Shown piece after piece: positions 33,678 to 42,018 of a stretch of DNA of 64,000 nucleotides. Within the stretch, counting starts at the first letter, position 1. Every line of letters starts with the position of its first letter. The translations under genes were made by a program, and so were the position numbers. The DNA lies in the NCBI GenBank assembly GCA_900314645.1, contig OMWB01000014.1:1-64000 (forward strand). The letters run 5' to 3'. Below the pieces are notes generated by a model. That model did not search any database. It saw nothing but the letters and a program-made list of their open reading frames with translations, and had not been told where the DNA came from. The stretch comes from an uncultured Actinomycetes bacterium (GTDB lineage: Bacteria; Actinomycetota; Coriobacteriia; Coriobacteriales; Atopobiaceae).

Positions 33678-34448
33678 CTACACGCCGAGCTCGCTGCGCA
33701 TGTGCGCAGCCATGGCGCTGAAGGCCTGCTGCGTCTCAGGCAGCAACCAGGTTCGCGAGAGCATCTGCGAAAGAAAGCCCTGTTCGCGAACGATGCGCAG
33801 GCTCTCCTCATAGCAGAGCTCCCAGGCAAAGCAGATGTGGGTGAGCACGAGGTCGGCGGGATAGGCACGTATGTCACGCGGCAGGCAGCGGTGCTCGTAG
33901 AAGACGTCGACGCAGGCGGGGGAGACGGGGCTTACCACCATGTCCTGCTCCATCACGCCATAGATGTCCTCGACGGGGCACACGCAGTTGACCTGCAGGA
34001 TGTCGACCTTGTCGGCGTCGCGCAGGATGTCGCAGAAGGTGCGCGTGCGCTCGTCGAGGTCTGCGGGAAGGCGGTAGTCGCTGTGTGTGGCGATGGCGGT
34101 GCGGATGAGGTCGTCCTCGCCCTCGTCGGGGCAGAAGCGCCTGAGGAGCTGCTGGCCACCCTCGTCGGCAAAGAGCACCTCGACGCCGAGTGCCGCATGG
34201 CTGACGGAGGCTCGGTCGCTCAGGGTGTCATAGCGTCTTACCTGCTCAAAGCGTCCGATGTCATGCAGCAGCCCGAGGAGCCAGGCGAGGTCGACGTCGT
34301 GGCCGTCCAGGCCCGCGGCGCGTGCGATGCGCTCGCAGAGGTCGGTGACCCGCAGGGTGTGCTCAATCTTCAGCGCGATGCGCGGGTTGGTTGGGTCGTA
34401 CGCGCTCACGTATGCGTCAAACGCCTGTCTTGCCTGCTCTCGGTCCAT
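33678..34448 (-). CDS. HD domain phosphohydrolase
   Basis: This 256-residue protein has the HD motif H-T-L-R-V with H-D-I-G-R-F near 30-66 (L-L-H-D-I-G-R) and D-A-D-K-V-D near 145-150. It matches the general HD-domain hydrolase group that acts on nucleotides or nucleic-acid products; which one is not visible. It is 156 bases upstream of the c-di-GMP operon on the same strand but could be separately transcribed. ATG 34448 follows CGAGGA. Confidence 0.85.
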   Translation of the reverse strand: MDREQARQAFDAYVSAYDPTNPRIALKIEHTLRVTDLCERIARAAGLDGHDVDLAWLLGLLHDIGRFEQVRRYDTLSDRASVSHAALGVEVLFADEGGQQLLRRFCPDEGEDDLIRTAIATHSDYRLPADLDERTRTFCDILRDADKVDILQVNCVCPVEDIYGVMEQDMVVSPVSPACVDVFYEHRCLPRDIRAYPADLVLTHICFAWELCYEESLRIVREQGFLSQMLSRTWLLPETQQAFSAMAAHMRSELGV

Positions 34449-34562
34449 GGTGTCCTCGTCGCTCCTCGCCGATGCCTCCGTTAAGTGTAGCGCCCGGGTG
34501 CGGCGAGGAAGAAATGACGTGCTAGACTGGCAAAGAACTCAACCGCTGTTGGGGAGGAACCT

Positions 34563-35480
34563 ATGCGCAAGATGCTTCGCCTTATGCTGTCCGTCCTGTT
34601 GCTCGCCTGCCTGGCGGCTTCGCTTGCCGCGTGCGGCGGACAGAAGGTAGAGACGGCACCCGCGGGGGAGGCCGCTCCGGCCGAGACCGAGGCTGCTCCT
34701 CCTGAATTGGTGGAGACCCTACGGAATGAGCCCAGGGCCGTTGCCCCCGAGACAACCGAGGAAGACTCCGAAGAGCCCGAGGACCAAGTGGTGAGCGTTG
34801 CGGGCATCACGGTGGTGATGCCTGGGCGCTGGGCAGCAAAGGGCCTGTATTGGGCCGTTGACGAGCGGTTCCAGCTCATGAGGCTGGAGTATCCGCTGAA
34901 CGGTGACCGCGTGCAGATCGCCGAGATTGACTGGGACGAGCGGGCCAGCCTGCCGTACGAGGCCGACGACGAGCTGTGGACGTTGGGCAACGTGGTCTCA
35001 AACGGTACCGTGCGCCCAGCGGTGCTCCACATCATATACGTCGACAGCGATGGTAAGGCGTACTCAGCAAACACCTCGGTGTCTGACGCGACGCTTGCCT
35101 GTGAGTACTTCCTTGGGTTGTCACCCGAGGAGATTCTTTCGTGGATCACAATCGAAGATGCCGGCGCGGCGAGCGGTGGCCAGAGCGGGGCCTACACGTC
35201 GGGCCTTTCGGGCCGCAGGTCGGAGTTCTGCGGCGTCTGGGCCTACGCGTCGAAGGAGCTGTGGGAGGCCGAGGACTTCGCCGCAGACGCCCGCTCGCGC
35301 GGCTTCTCCGCCGAGGTCTTCCTCACCACCGACTGGTCCAACCTCAACACCGAGCCCTGGTACGTGGTGTCGCTCGGCTGCTGCGCAAGCGAGGACGAGG
35401 CGTACGGCGTGCTCGAGAGCGCGCACAGCTCGGTCTACGGGGACGCCTACATCAAGTGGTCAGGCGACTACATCGGGTAG
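34563..35480 (+). CDS. lipoprotein with C-terminal SPOR-like repeat
   Basis: This 305-residue lipoprotein has a signal peptide with lipobox L-A-A-C-G near residue 24, a Pro/Glu/Ala-rich linker (about 28-75), a globular central domain of unknown fold, and a C-terminal segment (about 220-305) with aromatic and alternating hydrophobic residues and a W-Y-V-V-S-L-G strand that resembles SPOR domains that bind denuded peptidoglycan. No function for the central domain. It starts after GGGGAGG and is 18 bases upstream of the tyrosine phosphatase gene. Confidence 0.75.
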   Translation: MRKMLRLMLSVLLLACLAASLAACGGQKVETAPAGEAAPAETEAAPPELVETLRNEPRAVAPETTEEDSEEPEDQVVSVAGITVVMPGRWAAKGLYWAVDERFQLMRLEYPLNGDRVQIAEIDWDERASLPYEADDELWTLGNVVSNGTVRPAVLHIIYVDSDGKAYSANTSVSDATLACEYFLGLSPEEILSWITIEDAGAASGGQSGAYTSGLSGRRSEFCGVWAYASKELWEAEDFAADARSRGFSAEVFLTTDWSNLNTEPWYVVSLGCCASEDEAYGVLESAHSSVYGDAYIKWSGDYIG

Positions 35481-35498
35481 CCGAGGGAGTACGCGAAG

Positions 35499-36263
35499 AT
35501 GCAGCTTGCAGACTTTCCCTGCTATGTCGAGGGCTTTGACGACGGCGTGAACCTGCGTGACTTGGGCGGCTGGCCAACGGCGGGAGGCAGGAAGACCAAG
35601 CGCGGGCTCATCTACCGGAGCGGGCGCCTGAGCGACCTTTCCACCGCCGAAATCATGCGCCTCTTGCAGCTGAAGCTTGCCTGTATCGTTGACCTTCGGC
35701 CAGCCGAGGAGGCAGCCGCGCACCCAGACCCGCGGCTGCCGTCCGTTGTTCCCATCAGGGCTGATGCGGGCCGCGACGTGGGAGATCCCGACGCGGTGGG
35801 TGACATGTCGCCTACGCAGGTGATCGAGGCACTGACGCGAAGCACCGTTGCCATGGCGTTTGGCAATCGCGGCATCGCGCAGGTGCTGGAACTGCTTCTC
35901 GAGGGACGGGTGCCGCTGCTGTTCCACTGCAACTCGGGACGTGACCGCTCGGGCGTCTGCGCGATGGTGGTGCTGATGGCGCTCGGCTGTTCTGACGACG
36001 TGCTGCTGATTGACTACCTGCTAACCAACTCGTATCGGGCGGAAGCGCTTCAGGCGGTACATGCCGCCTACGGGGCGCTGATTGAGGCAGCGCCTGAATA
36101 CGACGAGCTGCTCACGCTGCTGAGCGGCGTCCTGCCGTCGGTGGGGCAGGCGGTGCTGGCCGAGATCGATGCGCGGTACCCTTCGCGCGAGGCGTATCTC
36201 GAGGCCGAGTATGGCCTTGACGAGGAGCGCCTGGTCCAGCTGCGTTCCCGCTATGTGGAGTAG
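35499..36263 (+). CDS. tyrosine/serine protein phosphatase (low-molecular, PTP family)
   Basis: This 254-residue phosphatase has the P-loop H-C-N-S-G-R-D-R-S-G near 146-155, with catalytic Cys and invariant Arg, and the family's N-L-R-D-L-G-G near 18-24. This is the bacterial Y_phosphatase3 type, which can act on phosphotyrosine proteins or phosphoinositides in pathogens. The gene follows the lipoprotein gene and probably shares its transcript. Confidence 0.9.
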   Translation: MQLADFPCYVEGFDDGVNLRDLGGWPTAGGRKTKRGLIYRSGRLSDLSTAEIMRLLQLKLACIVDLRPAEEAAAHPDPRLPSVVPIRADAGRDVGDPDAVGDMSPTQVIEALTRSTVAMAFGNRGIAQVLELLLEGRVPLLFHCNSGRDRSGVCAMVVLMALGCSDDVLLIDYLLTNSYRAEALQAVHAAYGALIEAAPEYDELLTLLSGVLPSVGQAVLAEIDARYPSREAYLEAEYGLDEERLVQLRSRYVE

Positions 36264-36298
36264 CTCGCCAGGTTCCCCGTCCCCACCTGGCTCACCTT

Positions 36299-36340
36299 GC
36301 GAATGTTGACATTACGGGGCCGCTTTCGGTCAACAATCGC
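36299..36340. repeat. 42-bp palindromic repeat, single copy
   Basis: GCGAATGTTGAC, 18 bases, GTCAACAATCGC. The arms are near perfect. It lies 35 bases after the phosphatase stop, with the next gene in the same direction. Confidence 0.93.
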
Positions 36341-36463
36341 AAGGGGAAATTAGCGAAAGACTACTCAGAGATTAATCTTTGCCTTTTCCTCCCTTCATTT
36401 CTGAATCTCATGATGGTTCCCATCAGATGGCAGAGCGCCACTAGTGAGAGAAGGGAACTGATC

Positions 36464-37171
36464 ATGGAGATTCTGGAGAAGGTCGAGCTGGTCCGTGAGA
36501 GGACGCACGTCAGCTATGAGAAGGCCCGCAAGGCGCTTGAGGCATGCGACTACGACGTCCTGGAGGCGATCATCGCAATCGAGCGCGAGGCTATGGCTGA
36601 GACCGCCAAGGCTGTTGAGGAGCTCTTGTCCGAGAAGCCGGTCGTGGAAGATGCGACCGAGGAGCCGGAGCCCGAAGTGGTTGTCGAGCCGGAGCCCGAA
36701 GTGGTTATCGAGCCCGAGCCGGAAGCGGAGGCCGAGCCCGACGTCGAGCCGGAGCCGGAAGTCGAAACCGAGGCCGAGCCCGCCGTCGAGCCGGAGCCGG
36801 AGCCCGAGCGCGACTATGCCGCCGAGAAGGAGGCTCGTCGTGCAGCCAGCCAGGCCAAGCGCGAGGCCGCCAAGAGCAAGTTTGCCGCCGCGTGCAACAG
36901 CTTCGCCGAGCAGGTCAAGCGCCTTGTGAACGCTGGCCTCAAGATGACGTTCGTTGCCGAGCGCTACGGTGAGCGTGTCTGTGAGCTTCCGGTACTGCTT
37001 GTCATCGTCGGCCTGCTGATCTGGGGCGCTGCCCTGTGGCTGATGATCATCGGCATGTTCTTTGGCTTCCGCTACCGCATCGAGGGCGCCAGCGCGGTGA
37101 CGTTCGACGTCAACGCCGTCATGGACAAGGCTGCTGACGTAGCCGACGACATCAAGCGTGACCTGAAGTAA
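36464..37171 (+). CDS. UBA-like plus DUF4342 membrane protein with a Pro-Glu repeat
   Basis: In this 235-residue protein, residues 1-45 form a three-helix UBA-like domain (V-R-E-R-T-H-V-S-Y-E-K-A-R-K-A-L). A long Pro-Glu/Val linker (about 65-125) carries tandem P-E-P-E repeats, then comes a charged helix. The C-terminal DUF4342-type part (about 165-235) carries one membrane helix (P-V-L-L-V-I-V-G-L-L-I-W-G-A-A-L-W). The linker may span a crowded region. Function is unknown; bacterial proteins of this type are conserved in clostridia and coriobacteria. ATG 36464 follows AGAAGGGA. Confidence 0.82.
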   Translation: MEILEKVELVRERTHVSYEKARKALEACDYDVLEAIIAIEREAMAETAKAVEELLSEKPVVEDATEEPEPEVVVEPEPEVVIEPEPEAEAEPDVEPEPEVETEAEPAVEPEPEPERDYAAEKEARRAASQAKREAAKSKFAAACNSFAEQVKRLVNAGLKMTFVAERYGERVCELPVLLVIVGLLIWGAALWLMIIGMFFGFRYRIEGASAVTFDVNAVMDKAADVADDIKRDLK

Positions 37172-37205
37172 CCCAAGAGCGCTGCCACGTAACAGCACAC
37201 TACAT

Positions 37206-37246
37206 CGACAGCTCGCCTACGCCATCCCGGGGTAGGCGAGCTGTCG
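37206..37246. terminator. bidirectional hairpin between convergent genes
   Basis: CGACAGCTCGCCTAC (37206-37220) pairs with GTAGGCGAGCTGTCG (37232-37246). It overlaps the last codons of the minus-strand trmL and follows the plus-strand DUF4342 gene, so it could stop transcription from both sides. Confidence 0.7.
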
Positions 37247-37807
37247 CAGTGCCTCGTAAAGCACGATGGCCACGGCGTTCGACAGGTTGAGCGAGGTGAT
37301 CTGCCCAGCGCGCGGGTCGATGAAGTTCCCGCAGATGTCGCGCTTGAGCTCGGGGTGCTGCTCGTCAAACTGCCGGTGCCACGCGTCTGCCCCCACGAGC
37401 GCGTCGTCGCCAAGCATGGGGATGCGCTCGCAGCGGTCGGGGTTTGCGGCAAGCAGCTCCTGCGAGAGGCCCGCGCTCTCCTTGCCGAAGACAAGCCAAT
37501 CCCCGTCATGGTAGGTGGCGTCGGTGTAGACGCGCGGGCCCACCTTCGTGAGCAGATGGGCTTGGGGCGCGAGCGACCCGTCCGTGGGCGCGAGCCCGTT
37601 CTCGCACACAAACGCATCCCATGATTCATAGGTCCGCACGTCAAGGCTCTGCCAGTAGGCAAGCCCCGCCCTGCGCACGGCGTCATCGTCCAAGGAGAAG
37701 CCCAGCGGGCCCACCAGATGTAGGCGCGCTCCCGTGAGCACGCAGGTGCGGCCCACGTTGCCGGTGTTTGCGGGAATCTCGGGCTCTACGAGGACAACGT
37801 TGAGCAT
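37217..37807 (-). CDS. trmL: tRNA (cytidine(34)-2'-O)-methyltransferase
   Basis: This 196-residue SPOUT enzyme has the N-terminal V-L-V-E-P-E-I-P-A-N-T-G-N-V-G-R-T near residues 4-20, F-G-K-E-S-A-G-L near 112-119 and S-L-N-L-S-N-A-V-A-I-V-L-Y-E near 172-185, forming the trefoil knot that binds SAM. TrmL methylates the ribose of wobble C or U in tRNA-Leu. ATG 37807 follows TGGAG; a longer in-frame frame up to 37897 adds residues that do not match the family. Confidence 0.93.
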   Translation of the reverse strand: MLNVVLVEPEIPANTGNVGRTCVLTGARLHLVGPLGFSLDDDAVRRAGLAYWQSLDVRTYESWDAFVCENGLAPTDGSLAPQAHLLTKVGPRVYTDATYHDGDWLVFGKESAGLSQELLAANPDRCERIPMLGDDALVGADAWHRQFDEQHPELKRDICGNFIDPRAGQITSLNLSNAVAIVLYEALRQLAYPGMA

Positions 37808-38001
37808 GGTGGCTCCAAAGGGCGAGGGGGGAAGCTGTCGCAGCGCATTGTCCGTCAGGACCCGTGCTTTGCGCAAGCTCGGAATTGGGTTTGGCAACGG
37901 CAGAAATGTGAATGACGGATGCTCATAGGCGCGAACGATACCCGCGCCCGTATAATTAACGGGTTCACACGAGAAGGTGCTTTACGCGAAAGGCAAGGCG
38001 T

Positions 38002-38568
38002 ATGTCCAAGTTCGAGGAGGCGGCGCGCTTCGCGCTGAATGCCCATGCGGGCATGATGCGCAAACGTGCCAAGACTCCGTATATCCTGCATCCCTTTGAG
38101 GTGGCCACCATCGCCGCCAGCATCACATCCAACGAGGACGTGCTCTGTGCGTCGCTTCTGCACGACGTGGTCGAGGACACGGACCACACCCTGGAGGAGA
38201 TTCGCGCCGCGTTTGGTGACCGCGTGGCCGAGCTCGTGGCGTCGGAGACCGAGGAGAAGTACCGCGACCTCCCCTCAAGCGAGACGTGGAAGAAGCGCAA
38301 GGAAGACTCCATCAGGGTCCTTCGGGAGTGCGGGGACCGCGACGTCCACATCCTGTGGCTGTCGGACAAGCTCTCCAACATGCGGTCGTTCGCCCGTCTG
38401 CACGAGAAGCAGGGCGACGACCTGTGGAGCTTCTTCCATCAGAAGAACCCCGCCAGGCAGGCGTGGTATTACTGCGCGGTGAGGGATGCCGTCTCTGATC
38501 TTTGTGAAACCGCAGCGTGGCGCGAGTATGATTTCCTTGTGCAGCAGGTCTTTGGGGGAGTGATCTAA
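38002..38568 (+). CDS. HD domain hydrolase of the RelA/SpoT-MESH1 type
   Basis: This 188-residue protein matches the HD fold found in small ppGpp hydrolases: A-L-N-A-H-A-G-M-M-R-K near 11-21, H-P-F-E-V-A near 31-36, and the catalytic L-H-D-V-V-E-D-T near 53-60. The pattern H-x3-V-A...H-D-x2-E-D is conserved. It could degrade (p)ppGpp or a related nucleotide. It is followed immediately (stop at 38566-38568) by a STAS-kinase gene starting at 38569, so the two are coupled. A TATAAT at 37951 may be part of its promoter. Confidence 0.87.
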   Translation: MSKFEEAARFALNAHAGMMRKRAKTPYILHPFEVATIAASITSNEDVLCASLLHDVVEDTDHTLEEIRAAFGDRVAELVASETEEKYRDLPSSETWKKRKEDSIRVLRECGDRDVHILWLSDKLSNMRSFARLHEKQGDDLWSFFHQKNPARQAWYYCAVRDAVSDLCETAAWREYDFLVQQVFGGVI

Positions 38569-39735
38569 ATGGAGAACGTTCGCTATCAGGTTTCTGATGC
38601 CAGCCTGATCATCAATCTGAGTGGTCGCGTCGACTCTGGCAACGCCCAGGATGTCGAGGAGGCCATCAAGGAGACCTTAAACGCCAACCCGAGCGACGCC
38701 ATCACGCTTGACCTCGATGACCTCGAGTATATCTCGAGTGCTGGCCTGCGCGTGATCCTGCGCCTCGCGAAGGGCGCAGGCTCTTTCAAGATCATCAACG
38801 CGTCCGCTCCGGTGTACGAGATCTTCGACATGACCGGCTTCACCGAGATGTTCGAGATCACCAAGGCGTTCCGCCGCATTTCGGTCGAGGGCTGTGAGGT
38901 CATCGGTCGTGGCGCAAACGGCACGGTGTATCGCATTGACCCGGACACCATCGTCAAGGTGTACCTGAGCCCCGACTCCCTGGACGACATCCGCCGCGAG
39001 CGCGAGCTGGCGCGCACGGCGTTCGTGAAGGGCATCCCCACGGCCATCCCGTACGACGTGGTGCGTGTGGACGACGGCTATGGCTCGGTCTACGAGCTGC
39101 TCAACGCGAGGACGCTCGGCCAGATGCTCTCTTCGGGCGAGATCACGGTGGACGAGGCTGCCAAGCTGTCGATCGATTTGCTGAAGATCATCCACAAGAC
39201 CGAGGTCGACCCCAACTCCATGCCGAGCGAGCGCGACATCGTGCTTGACTGGGTGGACTACCTGAAGGGCCATCTGGAGGACGGCCTGTGGCAGAAGCTG
39301 CATGACCTGGTTGCCGCCGTTCCCGAGGACAACCACCTCATCCATGGCGACTACCACCTGAAGAACATCATGGTGCAGAACGGCGAGACCCTGCTCATCG
39401 ACATGGACACGCTCTGCCACGGCAACCCCATCTTCGAGCTGGCCTCCATCTACAACGCGTACGTGGGCTTCAGCCAGTGCGACCCCTCCGTCGTCCTGAA
39501 GTTCCAGGGCTTCGACGAGGAAACGGCGCATGAGCTGTGGCACAAGAGCCTGGTCCTGTACCTCGAAACCACCGACGAGGAGAGGATTCGCTCGGTTGAG
39601 GAGAAGGCTGCCATCGTCGGGCAGACGCGCCTGTTGCGCCGCACGCTTCGCCGTGACAGCGACCCTGCCATGGTTGCGGCCACGAAGGCACGCCTCGAGG
39701 AGCTCGTCCCCAAGACGGACACGCTGCTGTTCTAA
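38569..39735 (+). CDS. STAS domain fused to an aminoglycoside-phosphotransferase-like kinase
   Basis: In this 388-residue fusion, residues 1-100 form a STAS (anti-sigma-factor antagonist) domain with the conserved phosphorylatable Ser in Y-I-S-S-A-G-L-R near 54-61. Residues 115-388 form an APH-type kinase: glycine-rich loop I-G-R-G-A-N-G-T-V-Y, catalytic H-G-D-Y-H-L-K-N near 260 and L-I-D-M-D-T near 277. The fusion suggests a kinase whose activity or location is switched by partner phosphorylation. The next operon-like genes downstream include a PP2C phosphatase with an RsbW-like kinase domain, a possible partner. ATG 38569 follows GGGGGAG. Confidence 0.88.
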   Translation: MENVRYQVSDASLIINLSGRVDSGNAQDVEEAIKETLNANPSDAITLDLDDLEYISSAGLRVILRLAKGAGSFKIINASAPVYEIFDMTGFTEMFEITKAFRRISVEGCEVIGRGANGTVYRIDPDTIVKVYLSPDSLDDIRRERELARTAFVKGIPTAIPYDVVRVDDGYGSVYELLNARTLGQMLSSGEITVDEAAKLSIDLLKIIHKTEVDPNSMPSERDIVLDWVDYLKGHLEDGLWQKLHDLVAAVPEDNHLIHGDYHLKNIMVQNGETLLIDMDTLCHGNPIFELASIYNAYVGFSQCDPSVVLKFQGFDEETAHELWHKSLVLYLETTDEERIRSVEEKAAIVGQTRLLRRTLRRDSDPAMVAATKARLEELVPKTDTLLF

Positions 39736-39743
39736 CACAGAGC

Positions 39744-39826
39744 GTCCCGCGGACAAAGGGGGTAGCCCCCTAAGTACGCGCCGTATCGGCGCGTACTTAG
39801 GGGGCTACCCCCTTTGTCCGCGGGAC
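39744..39826. repeat. 39-bp perfect inverted repeat
   Basis: Arms 39744-39782 and 39788-39826 are perfectly complementary over 39 bp with a 5-base loop. The arm sequence is different from the 42-bp family (it starts GTCCCGCGGACAAAGGGGG) but is shared with the short hairpin at 23224. It lies between the convergent STAS-kinase and SDR genes. Confidence 0.96.
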
Positions 39827-39835
39827 GGCTGTTGC

Positions 39836-40486
39836 TTACCAGATGAAGTTGGACTTGAGCATTTCGCCGTTGTCCATCAGGATGTCCTCGCCCGTGATGG
39901 AGCGGTTGGTCACGGTGAGGAAGTACGCGAGCTCGGCCACCTCGTCGGCCTCTGCCCACTTGCCGAGGAGCGTCTCAGCCAAAACTTGGCGGTAGAGCTC
40001 GTCGCTCTCAAGTATGTGCTGGTTGGCAGGGGTGATGACCCCGCCGGGAGAGATGGCGTTGACGGTGACGCCGCGCGGCGCGAGCGCAAGCGCGAGGTTC
40101 TTCATGTAGCCCACGATGCCCGCCTTGCTGGCTACGTACATCGGGAACTCCGCTCCATTGCGCGCCGAGGCCGAGGCGATGAACAGCACCGAGCGCAGCG
40201 TCGCGTACTCGGTGAAGCGCTGCGTGAAGGCGATGGTCCGCGTGAGGTTGACCTCGATGGCGTCGGCCTCCTCAAGCGTTCCCGCACTGTTGATAAGAAT
40301 CTGGGGCTCGGGCAGCTGCGGTAGCGCCTCGTCGCTTCGGATGTCGTGAAGTACATGGGTGTAGTGCGGATGCGCGATGCTCGCGTCCGCGACGTCGACG
40401 CCCCAGACCTCGTGGCCGGCGGCGAGGAAGTGCTGGGCGCACGCCTCGCCAATACCGCTCGCGGATCCTGTGATGATGACCTTCAT
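39836..40486 (-). CDS. short-chain dehydrogenase/reductase
   Basis: This 216-residue classical SDR has the cofactor loop T-G-S-A-S-G-I-G near 6-13, I-N-S-A-G near 66-70, catalytic Ser in F-I-A-S-A-S-A-R and Y-V-A-S-K-A-G with Tyr-x3-Lys near 118-124. It probably oxidises or reduces an alcohol or ketone; family position beyond SDR is not clear. Start supported by GGAGG. It is in tandem with the transporter gene upstream. Confidence 0.9.
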   Translation of the reverse strand: MKVIITGSASGIGEACAQHFLAAGHEVWGVDVADASIAHPHYTHVLHDIRSDEALPQLPEPQILINSAGTLEEADAIEVNLTRTIAFTQRFTEYATLRSVLFIASASARNGAEFPMYVASKAGIVGYMKNLALALAPRGVTVNAISPGGVITPANQHILESDELYRQVLAETLLGKWAEADEVAELAYFLTVTNRSITGEDILMDNGEMLKSNFIW

Positions 40487-40489
40487 GTC

Positions 40490-41200
40490 TTATGCCTCCG
40501 CAGGTGCCTGCTGGCCGCGGCGCTCGAGGATGCCCATCGAGATGCGGTAGCCAATGGGCGAGAAGAACACCTCAAAGATGAGCTCCATGACGGCACCCGT
40601 GATGGCGCAGGTGATGCACTGCACCATGGTCCAGCCGAAGAAGGTGCGGCTGACTAGCAGGGCAAAGGTGATGTTGTCCACAAACTGCCCGATGAACGTG
40701 GAGACGTAGCTCCTGAGGGCAAAGGTGCCAAAGCTGTTGTCGGTACGCTTCTGGCCGATTGCCCAGTTGAGGAAGTTGTTGCACACCGCAGACACCGCAA
40801 AGGCAACGGAGCTGCCCAGAAGCACGAACCACGTGCCGCCAAAGGTGTTGTCAAGCGCGGTGTTGATGATCTGCTCGCTGCCGGTGACGAAGCTTTCGCC
40901 CCAGACCCCACCGATGCGGCTCGCGACGAAGAAGCCGCTGCACATCAGGAGGTTGATGCCCATGGCGGCAAGGCTACCTGCCGTGGCGGCCTTCGGCCCA
41001 TAGCAGTGGGTCATGATGTCCATGGCAAGGAAGCACAGCCACGAGAACAGGATGCCGCAGTCAAGCGCAAGCCACGTCAGGCCAGTGTCGATGCTCTTGT
41101 TGGCCAGAAGGTTCATGGCCACCACGGAAAGCACCATAAGGGAGAACACGAGGGGAGGAAGGGTGTCGATGAGACGGAAGAACTCAGAGACCTTTTTCAT
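40490..41200 (-). CDS. VUT family (YhhQ-like) queuosine precursor transporter
   Basis: This 236-residue membrane protein has six or so membrane helices and the VUT/DUF165 signature: L-F-S-W-L-C-F-L-A-M-D-I-M-T-H-C-Y-G-P-K near 50-69 and N-F-L-N-W-A-I-G-Q near 136-144. It belongs to the family of QueT/YhhQ transporters that import preQ0/preQ1 or queuosine. A preQ1-I riboswitch lies directly upstream in the 5' leader (41209-41246), which strongly supports import of a queuosine precursor. ATG 41200 follows AAGGAG from inside that riboswitch. Confidence 0.9.
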   Translation of the reverse strand: MKKVSEFFRLIDTLPPLVFSLMVLSVVAMNLLANKSIDTGLTWLALDCGILFSWLCFLAMDIMTHCYGPKAATAGSLAAMGINLLMCSGFFVASRIGGVWGESFVTGSEQIINTALDNTFGGTWFVLLGSSVAFAVSAVCNNFLNWAIGQKRTDNSFGTFALRSYVSTFIGQFVDNITFALLVSRTFFGWTMVQCITCAITGAVMELIFEVFFSPIGYRISMGILERRGQQAPAEA

Positions 41201-41208
41201 AAGGCAAG

Positions 41209-41246
41209 CTCCTTGTTTTTTAGAGGTGGTTATCAAGTAACACCTG
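41209..41246 (-). promoter_or_regulatory. preQ1-I riboswitch, translation-control type
   Basis: On the minus strand the leader reads CAGGTG, loop TTACTTGATAAC, CACCT, then CTAAAAAACAAGGAG ending 8 bases before the ATG. This fits the preQ1 class I pseudoknot: P1 (AGGTG with CACCT), a 12-base loop with the conserved UAAC ahead of the 3' P1 strand, an A-rich L3 and P2 by CUUG with CAAG. The AAGGAG is both part of the P2/tail region and the ribosome binding site, so ligand binding should block translation. It precedes a queuosine-precursor transporter. Confidence 0.82.
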
Positions 41247-41370
41247 AACTGCTCTGCAATTGTGGGCACGCGCCCAAGCGAAGGCACTATAGCACAGTTG
41301 CGCCCCGTGGTATTGTGGGAAGAGCAGTTCTCAAATGTCAGATCCCCCCTGAATATGGAAGGTGATTGCC

Positions 41371-41931
41371 GTGAAGGTCGTTCCGTACGAGCCGAGCCAC
41401 CGCGACGAGCTGCGCGCGGTCTGCATCGAGCAGGCCAGTGAGCGCGCACGCACGGAGGAGGCATACGGCCAGTTCACGCTGCTCATGTACTGCGACCCGT
41501 ATCTGGAAAACGGCATCGCCTATATGCTTGTTGACGACGAGGGCGTTGCCCGAGGCTATACGCTGGCCGCGGAGGACGCGCGGGCGTGGCGTGAGAGCTT
41601 CGAGCCGTACCGCGAGCGCATCGAAGCTCTGGGCCCGGAGTTTGGGCCTCGTGTCAAGGAGGAGCACGACTTCTATGACACCGTGTATGCGCAGTATCCC
41701 GCACACCTGCACATCGACATCTCTGAGGCCTTCACGGGAGGCGGAGGTGGCCGCGCGCTCATGGAGACGTTGCTGGCGCGTCTGCGCGCGGACGGCGTGA
41801 AGGGCGTGATCTTTGGCGTGCGAGCCTCAAACGAGCGTGCCGTGGGGTTCTACGAGCACATGGGCTTTAGGCGGTTCAATGAGTACGGCGACGGCGAGGG
41901 CGTGACGTTCTGCATGGACTTGCAGGCCTAG
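41371..41931 (+). CDS. GNAT family N-acetyltransferase
   Basis: This 186-residue acetyltransferase has the GNAT motif A in H-L-H-I-D-I-S-E-A-F-T-G-G-G-G-G-R-A-L near 114-132 and the motif B N-E-R-A-V-G-F-Y-E-H-M-G-F near 155-167. It resembles the YhbS or HAT-type single-domain enzymes; substrate unknown. GTG 41371 is favoured because GGAAGG ends 8 bases upstream; GTG 41362 is a possible but weaker alternative. Confidence 0.82.
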   Translation: MKVVPYEPSHRDELRAVCIEQASERARTEEAYGQFTLLMYCDPYLENGIAYMLVDDEGVARGYTLAAEDARAWRESFEPYRERIEALGPEFGPRVKEEHDFYDTVYAQYPAHLHIDISEAFTGGGGGRALMETLLARLRADGVKGVIFGVRASNERAVGFYEHMGFRRFNEYGDGEGVTFCMDLQA

Positions 41932-42018
41932 GGATTGCTTCGCGCGTTTCTTGGACGGAATGTGGCCGCCCGAAGTATCATTAGTAGCGTACGTGTGTTT
42001 CTCGAAGGGAATCTCGAC

